This document shows positions 42,076-51,293 of a stretch of DNA of 58,370 nucleotides, piece after piece. The stretch is from assembly GCA_017545185.1 (NCBI GenBank), contig JAFWQJ010000030.1, forward strand, positions 1 through 58,370, given 5' to 3'. The position numbers and the translations under genes were made by a program. Source of the DNA: Oscillospiraceae bacterium. Its GTDB lineage: Bacteria > Bacillota > Clostridia > Oscillospirales > Ruminococcaceae. How positions within the stretch are numbered: the first letter of the stretch is position 1; the number at the start of each line of letters is the position of its first letter. The notes under the pieces were generated by a model. It was not told the origin of the DNA. It did not search any database and was given only the letters and a program-made list of their open reading frames with translations.

Positions 42076-42945
42076 ATGGCAGTTCATATTTTAACAGACA
42101 GCACCTGCGATCTGACCGGGGAGCTGACAGAGCGGTTTCATGTGACGGTTCTTCCGCTGTTTGTGACGCTGAACGACGCGGAATACCGCGACGGTGTGAA
42201 TATCCATGCGCCGGATGTTTTCCGGGCGGTCGAAATGGGTGCTCCCCTGCCGAAGACTGCCGCTGTTCCGGTGTCGGATTATGCGGACTGCTTTCGTTCG
42301 ATAAGAGAAAATGATCCGGAAGCGGAGATCGTCTGTATTGCGATCAGCGCAAAGTTTTCCAGCTGTTATCAGAACGCCTGCATTGCGGCTGCTGATTTTG
42401 CGCATCATGTATATGTCGTCGATTCGATGAACCTTTCGACCGGCATCGGGCTTGTGGTACTGGAAGCGGCAGAGCTTGCACAGGAAGGCAAAACCGGTGC
42501 GGAAATCGCGGAGCATCTGCAAAAAAATGTGATCCCGTATGTCGATGCAAGCTTTATCGTTGACCGTCTGGATTATCTCCGGAAGGGCGGCCGCTGCTCG
42601 GCAGTTGCGGCACTCGGCGCAAATCTGCTGAAGCTGAAGCCCTGCATCGCGGTGAAGGACGGAGCCATGGGCGTTGCGAAGAAATACCGCGGGACATTCG
42701 TACACTGTGTCACGGAATATGTCAGGGAACAGCTTGCCGACCGCGGCAGCATCCGCAACAAGCGCATTTTTATCACCCATGCCGCCGCATCTGAGGAAGC
42801 CGTCAAAGCGGCGGCGGATGCGATCAAAGAGGCCGGCGGATTCTCCGAGGTGCTGGTCACGCAGGCTGGCTGCACGATCTCCAGCCACTGCGGACCGAAT
42901 ACACTCGGCGTTCTGTTTATCCGCAATCAAGAGGAAGAAGCATAA
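42076..42945 (+). CDS. DegV-family fatty-acid-binding protein
   Basis: This 289-residue cytosolic protein matches DegV: ILTDSTCDLTGELTERFHV at the start, PKTAAVPVSDYADCF, CIAISAKFSSCYQNA, VDSMNLSTGIGLVVLEAAEL and YLRKGGRCSAVAALGANLL. DegV/FakB proteins hold a fatty acid and present it to a fatty-acid kinase (FakA). No kinase gene is nearby, so it may be one of several copies. AAAGGAGG precedes the ATG at 42076. Confidence 0.95.
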   Translation: MAVHILTDSTCDLTGELTERFHVTVLPLFVTLNDAEYRDGVNIHAPDVFRAVEMGAPLPKTAAVPVSDYADCFRSIRENDPEAEIVCIAISAKFSSCYQNACIAAADFAHHVYVVDSMNLSTGIGLVVLEAAELAQEGKTGAEIAEHLQKNVIPYVDASFIVDRLDYLRKGGRCSAVAALGANLLKLKPCIAVKDGAMGVAKKYRGTFVHCVTEYVREQLADRGSIRNKRIFITHAAASEEAVKAAADAIKEAGGFSEVLVTQAGCTISSHCGPNTLGVLFIRNQEEEA

Positions 42946-42946
42946 G

Positions 42947-42971
42947 GAAGTGCGGCGCTATGCCGCACTTC
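42947..42971 (+). terminator. Hairpin after the degV-like gene, weak terminator
   Basis: GAAGTGCGGC pairs with GCCGCACTTC around a 5-nt loop. The following TTCTGTG is a poor T-run, so read-through into the AEC gene is likely. Confidence 0.55.
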
Positions 42972-42991
42972 TTCTGTGAGAAAGAGGTTTT

Positions 42992-43960
42992 ATGCATATC
43001 GGAGTGATCGTTGAACAAATGGGCAAGCTGTTTCTGCTGCTGCTGCTCGGTGTTTTTCTGGCAAAACTGGAGATCCTCGATCTTCATACTAAGCAGAAGC
43101 TGACGAAGCTGCTGCTCTATGTAACGACACCGATGATGATGATCGACGCGTTTTATGACAGGATGCTGATGCTCGAATCGCAGCCCGAACAGAGCGGGCT
43201 CGGCGTCGGAATGCTGTTTGTGTATTCGTTCGCGTTTTATCTGATCCTGATCGCGCTGTCACTGATTTTGGTATTTGCGCTCCGGGCAGCGAAAAAGGAC
43301 AGGCGGCTCTACACCTTCATGACGATCTTCGGCAATGTCGGTTTCATGGGCTTCCCGGTCGTTTCGTCCGTGTTCGGGACAGAGGGGCTGTTTTATGCGG
43401 CGATCCTGAACAGTGTGTTCAATATTTTTGTATATACCTTCGGCGTCGTGCTGATGGGCGGTGCCGGTGCGGATGCTTCCGCCTCAAAAACAGAACAGCT
43501 CCGCGCGATCCCGTGGAAAAAGCTGCTGCTGACGCCTGCGGTGCTCTGTACGGCGGTCGGCCTGCTGATCTTCATTTTCAGGATCAGACTTCCGGAAATT
43601 CTGGCGGATACCTGCGATACGCTCGGCGGACTCACCTCCCCGCTTGCGATGCTCGTGGTCGGTGCAAATCTCAACGGCATGAAGGGTCGGGATATGCTGA
43701 AAAACATGCGGATGAATGTGTATGTCCTGCTCCGGCAGATCGCGCTGCCGTTGGTTTTCTGGGTGCTGATCCGGCTGATCGTCAATCATCCGGTGCTGAC
43801 GCCGACGCTGCTGCTGCTGTCCTGTATGCCTGTCGCAAATACGACGGCACTGTTTGCGACGGAATACGGCGGAAACGAAAAGCTTGCCTCACAGGGCATT
43901 TTCCTGACGACGCTGTTCTCACTGGTTTCCTTCCCGCTGATCATGTGGATCTGCCTGTAA
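42992..43960 (+). CDS. AEC-family (auxin efflux carrier-like) transporter
   Basis: This 322-residue membrane protein has about ten spans in two halves. TIFGNVGFMGFPVVSSVFG and SCMPVANTTALFATEYGGNE are the crossover-region motifs of the AEC family, and LTKLLLYVTTPMMMIDAF is the usual first-half block. Bacterial members carry malate, malonate or other small acids; the substrate here is unknown. AGAGG precedes the ATG, 46 bases after the degV-like gene. It may share that transcript. Confidence 0.92.
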   Translation: MHIGVIVEQMGKLFLLLLLGVFLAKLEILDLHTKQKLTKLLLYVTTPMMMIDAFYDRMLMLESQPEQSGLGVGMLFVYSFAFYLILIALSLILVFALRAAKKDRRLYTFMTIFGNVGFMGFPVVSSVFGTEGLFYAAILNSVFNIFVYTFGVVLMGGAGADASASKTEQLRAIPWKKLLLTPAVLCTAVGLLIFIFRIRLPEILADTCDTLGGLTSPLAMLVVGANLNGMKGRDMLKNMRMNVYVLLRQIALPLVFWVLIRLIVNHPVLTPTLLLLSCMPVANTTALFATEYGGNEKLASQGIFLTTLFSLVSFPLIMWICL

Positions 43961-43984
43961 GCCACATATCATATATAACAGTTG

Positions 43985-44015
43985 AACCCTGCTGTACCCG
44001 ATGTACAGCAGGGTT
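43985..44015. terminator. Hairpin between convergent AEC and GH9 genes
   Basis: A 13-bp perfect stem (43985-43997 with 44003-44015) with a 5-nt loop lies between the converging genes. T-runs are weak. A second small palindrome (CTGATTA/TAATCAG, about 44023-44040) lies closer to the GH9 stop. Confidence 0.65.
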
Positions 44016-44062
44016 CTGTTTGCTGATTACGGATAATCAGCGGATAATTGCAAAGCCTGTTC

Positions 44063-46888
44063 TTAATCCGCAGTACCGAGATCTTCTGCCTTGATGATCT
44101 TTGCGATATAGCGCAGGATCTTGGTGCAGTCATCGGGATCGCGCTTGCCGTCCTTCTTGACGTCAGCGTTCAGCAGACCCTGCTCCGTCACCGTTGCTTC
44201 GCGGTCCTCAACAAGGATACGGGAGAGCAGCACGACGTCCGAAACGTCAACCTTATTGTCGCAGTTGACATCGCCGTACTTGGCAGCCTGCTTGCCGGTT
44301 CCGGTGGAAACAGGAGCGGTCGTCACGGCCGGACCCACAGCCTCGATCGGATTCGGTGCCTTACCCGGAACCTCATCGAACAGCGCCGGTGCATCTGCAG
44401 GCGAAACGCCCCAGACATGCTTGCCGTCCACATACAGCGTGATGCGGTCGTACTCCTCAGGGCACTCGTTCAGAGACTTGCCGAGTGCTTCCTCAGAAGC
44501 CAGATCCTGGCGGCTGTAGTCATTGGTGGAATCCCAGATCGCAACATGTCTTTCGTTCGGATTCTCCTCGTCAGCCGGAACGACCTTCAGCTTCGGCGCA
44601 ACGATCGCAAACTGATAATCCATTTCGCCGTAGTATTTGAAGTCGCCCCATGTCATTTCGACATAGCAGTCGCCCTTGTCGTTATACTGAACGATCTCGG
44701 TCTTGACCTGATACTCGTTCTGGGAGTTTGCTGCCATTTTGTCATACTGCATTTCGACATTGATGTCATCCACAGTCTGACCCTCTGCGATCAGCTCGGA
44801 GATGTTGAAGTAGTAGCGAGCTTTTGCTTCCTTCAGGTAACGCGGCGGGAGCAGCGTCTCATTCGTGAATGCGATCAGAACCTGTGTGCTGCGGTTGTTG
44901 TCCTGACCGACTGCTGCCTTCAGAACAAACTCGCGGAGCTCCTCCGGCGACTTGTAGCTAGCCTCCGGGGGCGGGAAGTTCTCCTGATTCTTCATATCTT
45001 CGGTACCGAAGAAGTGATACAGACCTGCGCAGGCGCCGACAACTGCAGCATTGTAGTCAACGGCGACTTCGTTGTAGACATAGTCCTTCGTGATATCACG
45101 GTGCCAGTCCTTGGAATCCGGTCCGCCGACCAGTGCGCCCCAGAGGACATGCACCTGTGTTGCCGGATGATCCATGTTCAGATCCTTCGAGCCGTGTGCT
45201 GCACGGTGATGCGGATGCGATGCCGCTGTCGGCGACCAGCCGACGATATACGGACGGTTCATCGGGTTTTTGCCCATGATGTATTCCATCTGGCCTTCCG
45301 CCCACTTTGCAAAGCGCAGCGGATCCTGAGCCTTCTCGTGGTTCAGCGCTTCCTTCGCATAAACGAGACAGCAGAGCTGACCTGCGGTGTTGTAACGCGC
45401 AGAGCCGTACTCATTCAGAACGGCAAAGCCTGCCGGCGAGCAGGAAAGGAAATCCGTCCACTCCGGCTTCGCAGGATCCTTGTCCCACTCAAACGGCTGA
45501 TCGTAGATCGTGTCAACAAGACCCGGATCAAGATGCGTGACGCCGGACCAGAACTCGCAGTTCCAGCGGAAGATGTACCAGTCACGCTGGATATTGGTGA
45601 CCGGTGCAAGCTTCGCGAACACGCCGCCCCAGACGGTATCCCAGCAGTGCACCCAGATATTGTTCCAGCAGTTGTTCGTATCCTTCATGATTCTTCTGAA
45701 CCAGCCGGTATACGGATGACCGCCGTTGTCAAATGTGGTGTCCATGTCGATCGAGATGATCGGGGTGATGTACTTCTCGTAGGCTTCCTCATTGCGGACG
45801 GAGATATCGCCGTCACATGCGCAGTAGTACAGCCAGACAGCTGCCCAAGAGATCTCATCGTAGTCGTAGCTGGACTCATAGAAGCCGCCGTCGTAGCCGC
45901 GGGTCAGAACCTTCATGCTGTCGTCTTCCTCATGAGAATTGACAGCCATTTCGTACAGATCCTTTGCGCCCTTGAGGCACTTCTTTGCGTAGTCCGGATC
46001 GGTATCCTTGAAGTTCAGGTAGCTGATCGCAAGTGCAGCAGCAGCACCGCCGCACATATCGGATGCACGGGAATCCGTCTGCTTTGCCTTTGCCTTTGCA
46101 GCATTCGTTTCTGAATTTTCAAGCTTGGATTCCGCCGCGCCGACAGAGTCGCCGCCCTTGAACACGTTTTCCTGCGTGCAGAGATAAGCCGGTCTTGCAA
46201 AGTCAAGCAGATGCTCACCCTGCAGATCGGGGCAGAGCCAGTAGTTATGGTCGATGTTGCCCTCGCCGACCTGATAGCAGTATGCAAGCAGATTGCCGTC
46301 TTTATCGTAGAACAGTGCCTTCAGATAGAAATCGCAGAACGCGTGCAGGATCTCCTCCATATGCTCTGCATTACCTGTTTTCTCGTAAGCGTCGCGGAAC
46401 TCGTAATAGCCCCAGCCCAGTGTCGAAGCTGCATAGGAGCCCGGCAGACCGAATTTGACATGGTCGCCGGCGTCGTGCATACCGCCCTCAAGGTCAAGAC
46501 AGCCGTCTCCGTCCGGATCAAGCTCAGCCTTGTGCTCCTCGATCCACGAATTCGGCAGGTTGATGCCCTTGAAATCCTCGCCGTACTGTTTCAGCGGGAT
46601 GTGCTGGTCCTCCATGTGGCAGTCCGCGCGCCATTCCAGACGCCCGGTTCTTTTGCCGCACTTGTTTGCATCGTAGAAATGCAGCGTATACTGCAGTCCC
46701 TTTGCAAAGTTGACCTCAACATCGTCGTAGGAAAAGCTGGAAGGATCGGGGAAGGTCTTGTCGTTGTCATCGACCGTACCCGGGTCCTCGCCCGCCGTTG
46801 CGAACGCCGACAGCATTGCGGTGCCCGACATCAGGGCTGAAAGGCAGATACAAATTCCGGCTTTCAGCAGTTTGCTTCTGTACTTCAT
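44063..46888 (-). CDS. GH9 endoglucanase with CBM3 and dockerin (copy 1)
   Basis: This 941-residue secreted cellulase has a signal peptide (to about residue 31), a GH9 catalytic domain (about 55-640), a CBM3c-type module (about 655-800), a linker and a C-terminal type-I dockerin (GDVNCDNKVDVSDVVLLSRI and NADVKKDGKRDPDDCTKILR). Catalytic landmarks are GGMHDAGDHVKFGLPGSY (the base Asp pair), SHPHHRAAHGS, and YNEVAVDYNAAVVGACAGLY with the acid Glu. GH9-CBM3c enzymes are usually processive endoglucanases on cellulose. It carries a Lys/Ala/Glu/Asn-rich insertion of about 30 residues (around residue 235-265) absent from the paralogue at 48479. AAAAGGAG lies about 12 bases ahead of the ATG, longer than usual. 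A structured leader precedes it. Confidence 0.95.
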   Translation of the reverse strand: MKYRSKLLKAGICICLSALMSGTAMLSAFATAGEDPGTVDDNDKTFPDPSSFSYDDVEVNFAKGLQYTLHFYDANKCGKRTGRLEWRADCHMEDQHIPLKQYGEDFKGINLPNSWIEEHKAELDPDGDGCLDLEGGMHDAGDHVKFGLPGSYAASTLGWGYYEFRDAYEKTGNAEHMEEILHAFCDFYLKALFYDKDGNLLAYCYQVGEGNIDHNYWLCPDLQGEHLLDFARPAYLCTQENVFKGGDSVGAAESKLENSETNAAKAKAKQTDSRASDMCGGAAAALAISYLNFKDTDPDYAKKCLKGAKDLYEMAVNSHEEDDSMKVLTRGYDGGFYESSYDYDEISWAAVWLYYCACDGDISVRNEEAYEKYITPIISIDMDTTFDNGGHPYTGWFRRIMKDTNNCWNNIWVHCWDTVWGGVFAKLAPVTNIQRDWYIFRWNCEFWSGVTHLDPGLVDTIYDQPFEWDKDPAKPEWTDFLSCSPAGFAVLNEYGSARYNTAGQLCCLVYAKEALNHEKAQDPLRFAKWAEGQMEYIMGKNPMNRPYIVGWSPTAASHPHHRAAHGSKDLNMDHPATQVHVLWGALVGGPDSKDWHRDITKDYVYNEVAVDYNAAVVGACAGLYHFFGTEDMKNQENFPPPEASYKSPEELREFVLKAAVGQDNNRSTQVLIAFTNETLLPPRYLKEAKARYYFNISELIAEGQTVDDINVEMQYDKMAANSQNEYQVKTEIVQYNDKGDCYVEMTWGDFKYYGEMDYQFAIVAPKLKVVPADEENPNERHVAIWDSTNDYSRQDLASEEALGKSLNECPEEYDRITLYVDGKHVWGVSPADAPALFDEVPGKAPNPIEAVGPAVTTAPVSTGTGKQAAKYGDVNCDNKVDVSDVVLLSRILVEDREATVTEQGLLNADVKKDGKRDPDDCTKILRYIAKIIKAEDLGTAD

Positions 46889-46933
46889 AATGGTTATCTA
46901 CTCCTTTTCTGTTTGGTGCAGTGCCATTTTCTC

Positions 46934-47081
46934 TGTAATCCCCCCAGTGATTACATGAAAATTGAGTTTTGCGGCAGCAGCCTGAATGCAGCCGCAGACG
47001 GTTGCGCCGGCTTTACCCGTACCGGCAGATTTACATACCCCCTGTAAAAAGATTACGTCGCTCGCACCGTCTTTCCGGTGC
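46934..47081 (-). promoter_or_regulatory. Highly structured leader ahead of the GH9 gene
   Basis: Between rarA and the GH9 ATG (46889-47109) there is no gene and no clear sigma-A promoter, but five inverted repeats stand in a row on the minus strand: GCACCG/CGGTGC (47081-47064), TTTACA/TGTAAA (47048-47030), GCCGG/CCGGC (47026-47006), a 9-bp interrupted TGCGGC-GCA stem (46996-46970) and TGTAATC/GATTACA (46955-46934). I do not recognise a known riboswitch in it. It may be a regulatory leader RNA or partly the rarA terminator. Confidence 0.5.
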
Positions 47082-47109
47082 AGAAAGGAAATATAGTTCC
47101 CGGCGGGAT

Positions 47110-48408
47110 TTACTTCCTGCCGGATGAACCCGTTTGTTTTGCAGCATACTGCGTCTTGATCCTGTCCCAGTATTCCTTTGCTGCAAGTTCCTGCCGGTTG
47201 TCAGCGGGATGATAATAGACACGGTCCTTCAGCGTATCCGGCAGATACTGCTGCGGGACCCAGTGATTCGGATAGTCATGCGGATAGAGATAATGCTGAC
47301 CGCGCTCCTTTGCATCGGCGCCGTCAAAATGGACATTCTGCAGTGCCCGCGGGAAATCACCCGAAAGCCCCGCGCGGATATCCGCAAAGGCTGCATCCGC
47401 AGCAAGATACGCGCTGTTGGATTTCGGCGCCGTCGCAAGCAGAATGACCGCATCGGAAAGCGGGAGCCGTGCCTCGGGCATTCCGAGCTGCAAAGCAGTA
47501 TCGACTGACGCCTTGACGATCGGGATCGCCAGCGGATACGCAAGACCGATATCCTCGGACGCAATGCAGAGCAGTCTGCGGCAGAGCGGCAGAAGATCTC
47601 CGGTCTCCATGAGCCTTGCGGCGTAATGGATCGCGGCGTTTTCATCGGAACCGCGAATAGATTTATGCAGTGCGGACAGCAGATCATAATGCTGGTCGCC
47701 GTCCTTGTCGTAGCGCATATTGCTGCGCTGCGTCAGAGCCTCAACGGACTCCGCTTCGATGTAGGCCGTGTAGTTTTCCCGTCTCGCCGCCAGAACGGAA
47801 AGCTCCACGGTATTGACCGCCTTCCGGACATCGCCGCCGCATCCGGCAGCAATATAGGCCATGACCTCGGGCGGGCATTCGATCGTGATCCCCTGTTCCT
47901 CCGCAAGAAAATCGTAGGCACGCCGAATCGCAGGCAGGATCTCCTCCTTGCTGACCGGCTTGAACTCAAACACGGTCGAACGGCTGATGATCGCATTGAA
48001 CACAGCGAAATACGGGTTTTCTGTCGTGGACGCGATCAGCGTGACGCTGCCGTTTTCGATGTATTCCAGCAGGCTTTGCTGCTGCTTTTTGTTGAGATAC
48101 TGGATCTCGTCCAGATAGAGCAGCACTCCGTTTGAACCGAACAGCGAGCCGCTTTCCTGCAGCGCATCGCGGATCTCCCCGACCGAAGCGGTCGTACCGT
48201 TCAGCTTGTGCAGCGAAAGGTCAGACCGGTCTGCGATCATCCTTGCAAGGGTCGTTTTGCCAACACCGGACGGCCCGTAAAAGATCATGTTTGGAATCTG
48301 ACCGGATTCAATGATCCGGCGCATCGGCTTGCCCGGCCCGAACAAATGCTGCTGCCCGACCATTTCGTCGAGCGTATGCGGCCGCAGCCTTTCAGCAAGT
48401 GGGATCAT
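47110..48408 (-). CDS. rarA: Replication-associated recombination protein RarA (MgsA)
   Basis: This 432-residue AAA+ ATPase matches RarA in full: LAERLRPHTLDEMVGQQHLF at the start, Walker A GPSGVGKTT, Walker B LLYLDEIQYL, sensor-1 LIASTTENPYFAV, arginine-finger region ISRSTVFEFKP, and the C-terminal tetramerisation part with ASEDIGLAYP and YPHDYPNHWVPQQYLP. It acts at stalled replication forks with single-strand-binding protein. GGAGG precedes the ATG. It sits between two paralogous GH9 cellulase genes on the same strand, with no functional link apparent. Confidence 0.96.
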   Translation of the reverse strand: MIPLAERLRPHTLDEMVGQQHLFGPGKPMRRIIESGQIPNMIFYGPSGVGKTTLARMIADRSDLSLHKLNGTTASVGEIRDALQESGSLFGSNGVLLYLDEIQYLNKKQQQSLLEYIENGSVTLIASTTENPYFAVFNAIISRSTVFEFKPVSKEEILPAIRRAYDFLAEEQGITIECPPEVMAYIAAGCGGDVRKAVNTVELSVLAARRENYTAYIEAESVEALTQRSNMRYDKDGDQHYDLLSALHKSIRGSDENAAIHYAARLMETGDLLPLCRRLLCIASEDIGLAYPLAIPIVKASVDTALQLGMPEARLPLSDAVILLATAPKSNSAYLAADAAFADIRAGLSGDFPRALQNVHFDGADAKERGQHYLYPHDYPNHWVPQQYLPDTLKDRVYYHPADNRQELAAKEYWDRIKTQYAAKQTGSSGRK

Positions 48409-48428
48409 GCAACCTCCGATCGTTTACA

Positions 48429-48464
48429 GATTCAGCGGTGTATCGCCCGATACACCGCTGAATC
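48429..48464. other. Long perfect hairpin without T-run between GH9 copy 2 and rarA
   Basis: A 17-base arm starting GATTCAGCGG (48429-48445) is followed after two bases by its exact complement (48448-48464). No T-run follows on the minus strand, so it is not a typical terminator. It lies 20 bases from the rarA start and could block exonucleases or limit read-through. Confidence 0.6.
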
Positions 48465-48478
48465 CCGCAATCCTTGTA

Positions 48479-51199
48479 TTATTTTGTGCCGAGTTTGGAA
48501 TAGGGTATCAGCTTCGCAATATACTGCAAAATCATGGTGCAGTCATCGGGATCACGCTTGCCGTCAAGATTGCAGTCGCCGTTGGTCATGCCCTGCGAGG
48601 AGACAACAGCTTCCTTATCCTCAACGATGATCCGGCAAAGCAGCACGGCGTCCGAAACGTCCACCTTGCCGTCGCAGTTGACATCGCCGTACTTTGCAGT
48701 CGGGTTGACCGCGGGCGTTCCCGGAGCGGTTGTGGTCTTCGGCTGTTCCGTGGTCGTCGGATTCGTCGGAGCAGGTTCATCAAGCTCCGGCTTGCTGCCG
48801 TCCGGCGCAATGCCCCAGACCTGCTTGCCGTCCACATACATCGTGATCTTATCGTAAAGATACGGTGCGACGTTCAGCGAAACGCCGAGCTCCTCAGCGG
48901 TTTTCAGCTCGCTGCGGCTGTAGTCGTTGGTCGGATCCCAGATAAATGTAAACTGATCGTTCTGAACTGCATCCATCAGTGCAAACTGGCACTGCAGCGA
49001 GCCGTAGAACTGGTAACCCGCCCATGTCAGCTCGAGATAGCATTCACCGTTGTCGCCGTACTCCACGATATCATACTTGACCTGGTATTCACCGTTGGTC
49101 GCGGATTTCATCGCGTCATAGTCCGGACGGATCGTGATGTCCTCAAGCTTGCAGTTATTGTCGTAGAGCTCCTTCGCGCTGAAATAGTAGCGCACCTTGA
49201 TCTCGTCAGGGTAACGCGGCGGACGCTGCGTCATGTTGGAGATCTCGACGAGGACCTGCGTCGCCATGTTGTCCTCCTGACCGATCGCAGCCTTCAGGGT
49301 GAACTCCTGCATTTCCTCTGCGGTCTTGTAGGTGGATTCCAGCGGCGGGAAGTTCGGGGTCGGCTTCATGTCGTCCGTACCGTAGAAGTGGTACAGACCC
49401 GCACATGCACCGACGAATGCGGCATTGTAGTCAACCGCGACTTCGTTGTAGATGTAGTCCTTCGTGATATCACGGTGCCAGTCGCCGCCGTCCGGACCGC
49501 CGACCAGTGCGCCCCAGAGCACATGGGTCTGGTCTGCCGGATGATCCATGTTCAGATCAAGCGAGCCGTGTGCGGCACGGTGATGCGGATGCGAGGCAGC
49601 CGTCTCGGAATAACCGACGATGTACGGACGGTTCATCGGGTTCTTGCCCATGATGTATTCCATCTGTCCCTCTGCCCAGTCGGAGAAGGTCTTGTCGCCG
49701 GTCTCCTTCGCGTAGACACATGCACAGAGCTGTGCGGCGGTGTCATAACGTGCGGAGCCGTAATCGTTCAGCATGGCAAAGCCGTGCGGTGTCTTTGCGA
49801 GGAATGCGCCGTCGGTATCCGGCAGATCAGCGATCTCTGCCGCCGTCATCGGCTTGTTCCAGACCTCATCGTCGGTGCCGAACTTCTTGTGTGAATGCAC
49901 GCCGACCGGGCAGGCAGGCTTCTTCATGGCTTTCTCGTCCGATTCGCTCATGCCGGAGAAGTATTCGAGATTCCAGCGGAAAATGTACCAGTCTCTCGCG
50001 GTATTGGTGATAGGCGCGAGCTTTGCGAACACGCCGCCCCAGACGGTATCCCAGCAGTGCACCCAGATGTTCTGCCAGCAGTTGCCGGTATCCGCGATGA
50101 TACGCTTCATGTAGCCGGTATACGGGTGTGCACCCATGGCACCGGTCGTTTCCATGTCAACGGAGATGATCGCCTCGATGTACTTGTCGTAGGCCTCCTG
50201 CTGCTTGGACGGATCCTTGTCGATCGTGCAGATATACAGCCAGACAGCAGCCCATGCAAGCTCGTCGTAGTCGTAGCTCGAGGTATAGAAGCCGCCGTCG
50301 TAGCCGAGCGACGTTACCTTGAGGCCGTCGGTCTCTGCGTGGGTCTTGACTGCGAATTCATACAGCGCATAAGCACCCTTCAGGCATTCCTCTGCATATT
50401 CCGGCTCGGTATCCTTAAAGTTCAGATAGCTCAGAGCCAGTGCAGCGGCAGTACCCGCGCACATATCGGAAGCAGGCGTATCGACGGTCGCCAGATAAGC
50501 AGGTCTTGCAAAATCGAGCAGACGCTCATTCTGCAGATCCGGTGCGATCCAGTAATTGTGGTCGATGTTGCCCTCGCCGACCTGATAGACATAAGCCAGC
50601 ACGGAGCCGTCCTCATCGTAGTAGATGCTCTTCAGGTAGAAATCGCAGAACGCGTGCAGGATCTGCTCGATGTGCTCCTGATTTCCGGTTTTCTTGTAGT
50701 CGTCGCGGAACTCGTAATAGCCCCAGCCCAGCGTCGATGCCGCGTAGGAGCCCGGCAGACAGAACTTGACATGGTCACCTGCGTCGTGCATACCGCCTTC
50801 GCAGTCCATGAAGCCGTCGCCGTCCGGATCGAGGATCGCCTTGTTCTTGCTGATAAATTCATCCGAGACGTTCAGCCCTTTGAAGTCCTCGCCGTACTTT
50901 TTCAGCGGGATATGCTGATCCTCCATGTGGCAGTCACCGCGCCACTCCAGATTTCCCGTGCGCTTGCCGCATTTATTCGCATCGTAGAAATAGATCGAAT
51001 ACTGCAGCGCCTTGGCGAAGTTGATCTCAACGTCGTCGTAGGAAAAGCTGGACGGATCCGGGAAGTTCTTGTCCTTTTCGTCAACCGTGCCGGGATCCTC
51101 ACCGGCGGCTGCAAACGCGGAAATGATGCTCATCCCGGACATCGTTGCCGCAAGGCAGACAGAAAGACCTGCCCGCAGCAGTTTGCTTCTAAGCTTCAT
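48479..51199 (-). CDS. GH9 endoglucanase with CBM3 and dockerin (copy 2)
   Basis: This 906-residue paralogue of the GH9 enzyme at 44063 has the same module order: signal peptide, GH9 (GGMHDAGDHVKFCLPGSY, SHPHHRAAHGSLDLNMDHPA, YNEVAVDYNAAFVGACAGLY), CBM3c-type module (VRYYFSAKELYDNNCKLEDI), a Pro/Thr/Glu linker (EPAPTNPTTTEQPKTTTAPG) and a type-I dockerin (GDVNCDGKVDVSDAVLLCRI, NGDCNLDGKRDPDDCTMILQ). It has an insertion of about 45 residues (GVHSHKKFGTDDEVWNKP ...) where copy 1 has a shorter loop and lacks copy 1's Lys/Ala insert. AGGAGGGG lies about 12 bases ahead of the ATG. It starts 94 bases after secA ends. Confidence 0.95.
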   Translation of the reverse strand: MKLRSKLLRAGLSVCLAATMSGMSIISAFAAAGEDPGTVDEKDKNFPDPSSFSYDDVEINFAKALQYSIYFYDANKCGKRTGNLEWRGDCHMEDQHIPLKKYGEDFKGLNVSDEFISKNKAILDPDGDGFMDCEGGMHDAGDHVKFCLPGSYAASTLGWGYYEFRDDYKKTGNQEHIEQILHAFCDFYLKSIYYDEDGSVLAYVYQVGEGNIDHNYWIAPDLQNERLLDFARPAYLATVDTPASDMCAGTAAALALSYLNFKDTEPEYAEECLKGAYALYEFAVKTHAETDGLKVTSLGYDGGFYTSSYDYDELAWAAVWLYICTIDKDPSKQQEAYDKYIEAIISVDMETTGAMGAHPYTGYMKRIIADTGNCWQNIWVHCWDTVWGGVFAKLAPITNTARDWYIFRWNLEYFSGMSESDEKAMKKPACPVGVHSHKKFGTDDEVWNKPMTAAEIADLPDTDGAFLAKTPHGFAMLNDYGSARYDTAAQLCACVYAKETGDKTFSDWAEGQMEYIMGKNPMNRPYIVGYSETAASHPHHRAAHGSLDLNMDHPADQTHVLWGALVGGPDGGDWHRDITKDYIYNEVAVDYNAAFVGACAGLYHFYGTDDMKPTPNFPPLESTYKTAEEMQEFTLKAAIGQEDNMATQVLVEISNMTQRPPRYPDEIKVRYYFSAKELYDNNCKLEDITIRPDYDAMKSATNGEYQVKYDIVEYGDNGECYLELTWAGYQFYGSLQCQFALMDAVQNDQFTFIWDPTNDYSRSELKTAEELGVSLNVAPYLYDKITMYVDGKQVWGIAPDGSKPELDEPAPTNPTTTEQPKTTTAPGTPAVNPTAKYGDVNCDGKVDVSDAVLLCRIIVEDKEAVVSSQGMTNGDCNLDGKRDPDDCTMILQYIAKLIPYSKLGTK

Positions 51200-51293
51200 G
51201 TTTTGAATCCACCCCTCCTGAATATTTATGTGTTCGCCTCTCTGTATCAGCGGTTCCCCCGAAGCCGCTGTTCAGACCTGTTTTTCCGGTCCG

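Noticed and set aside
46889-47109. c-di-GMP or c-di-AMP riboswitch ahead of the GH9 gene.
   Set aside because: A few short blocks look similar, but the conserved GACGCAAAGC core of GEMM and the CCGTCAGCTAAC end of ydaO are missing; it is kept only as an unassigned structured leader.
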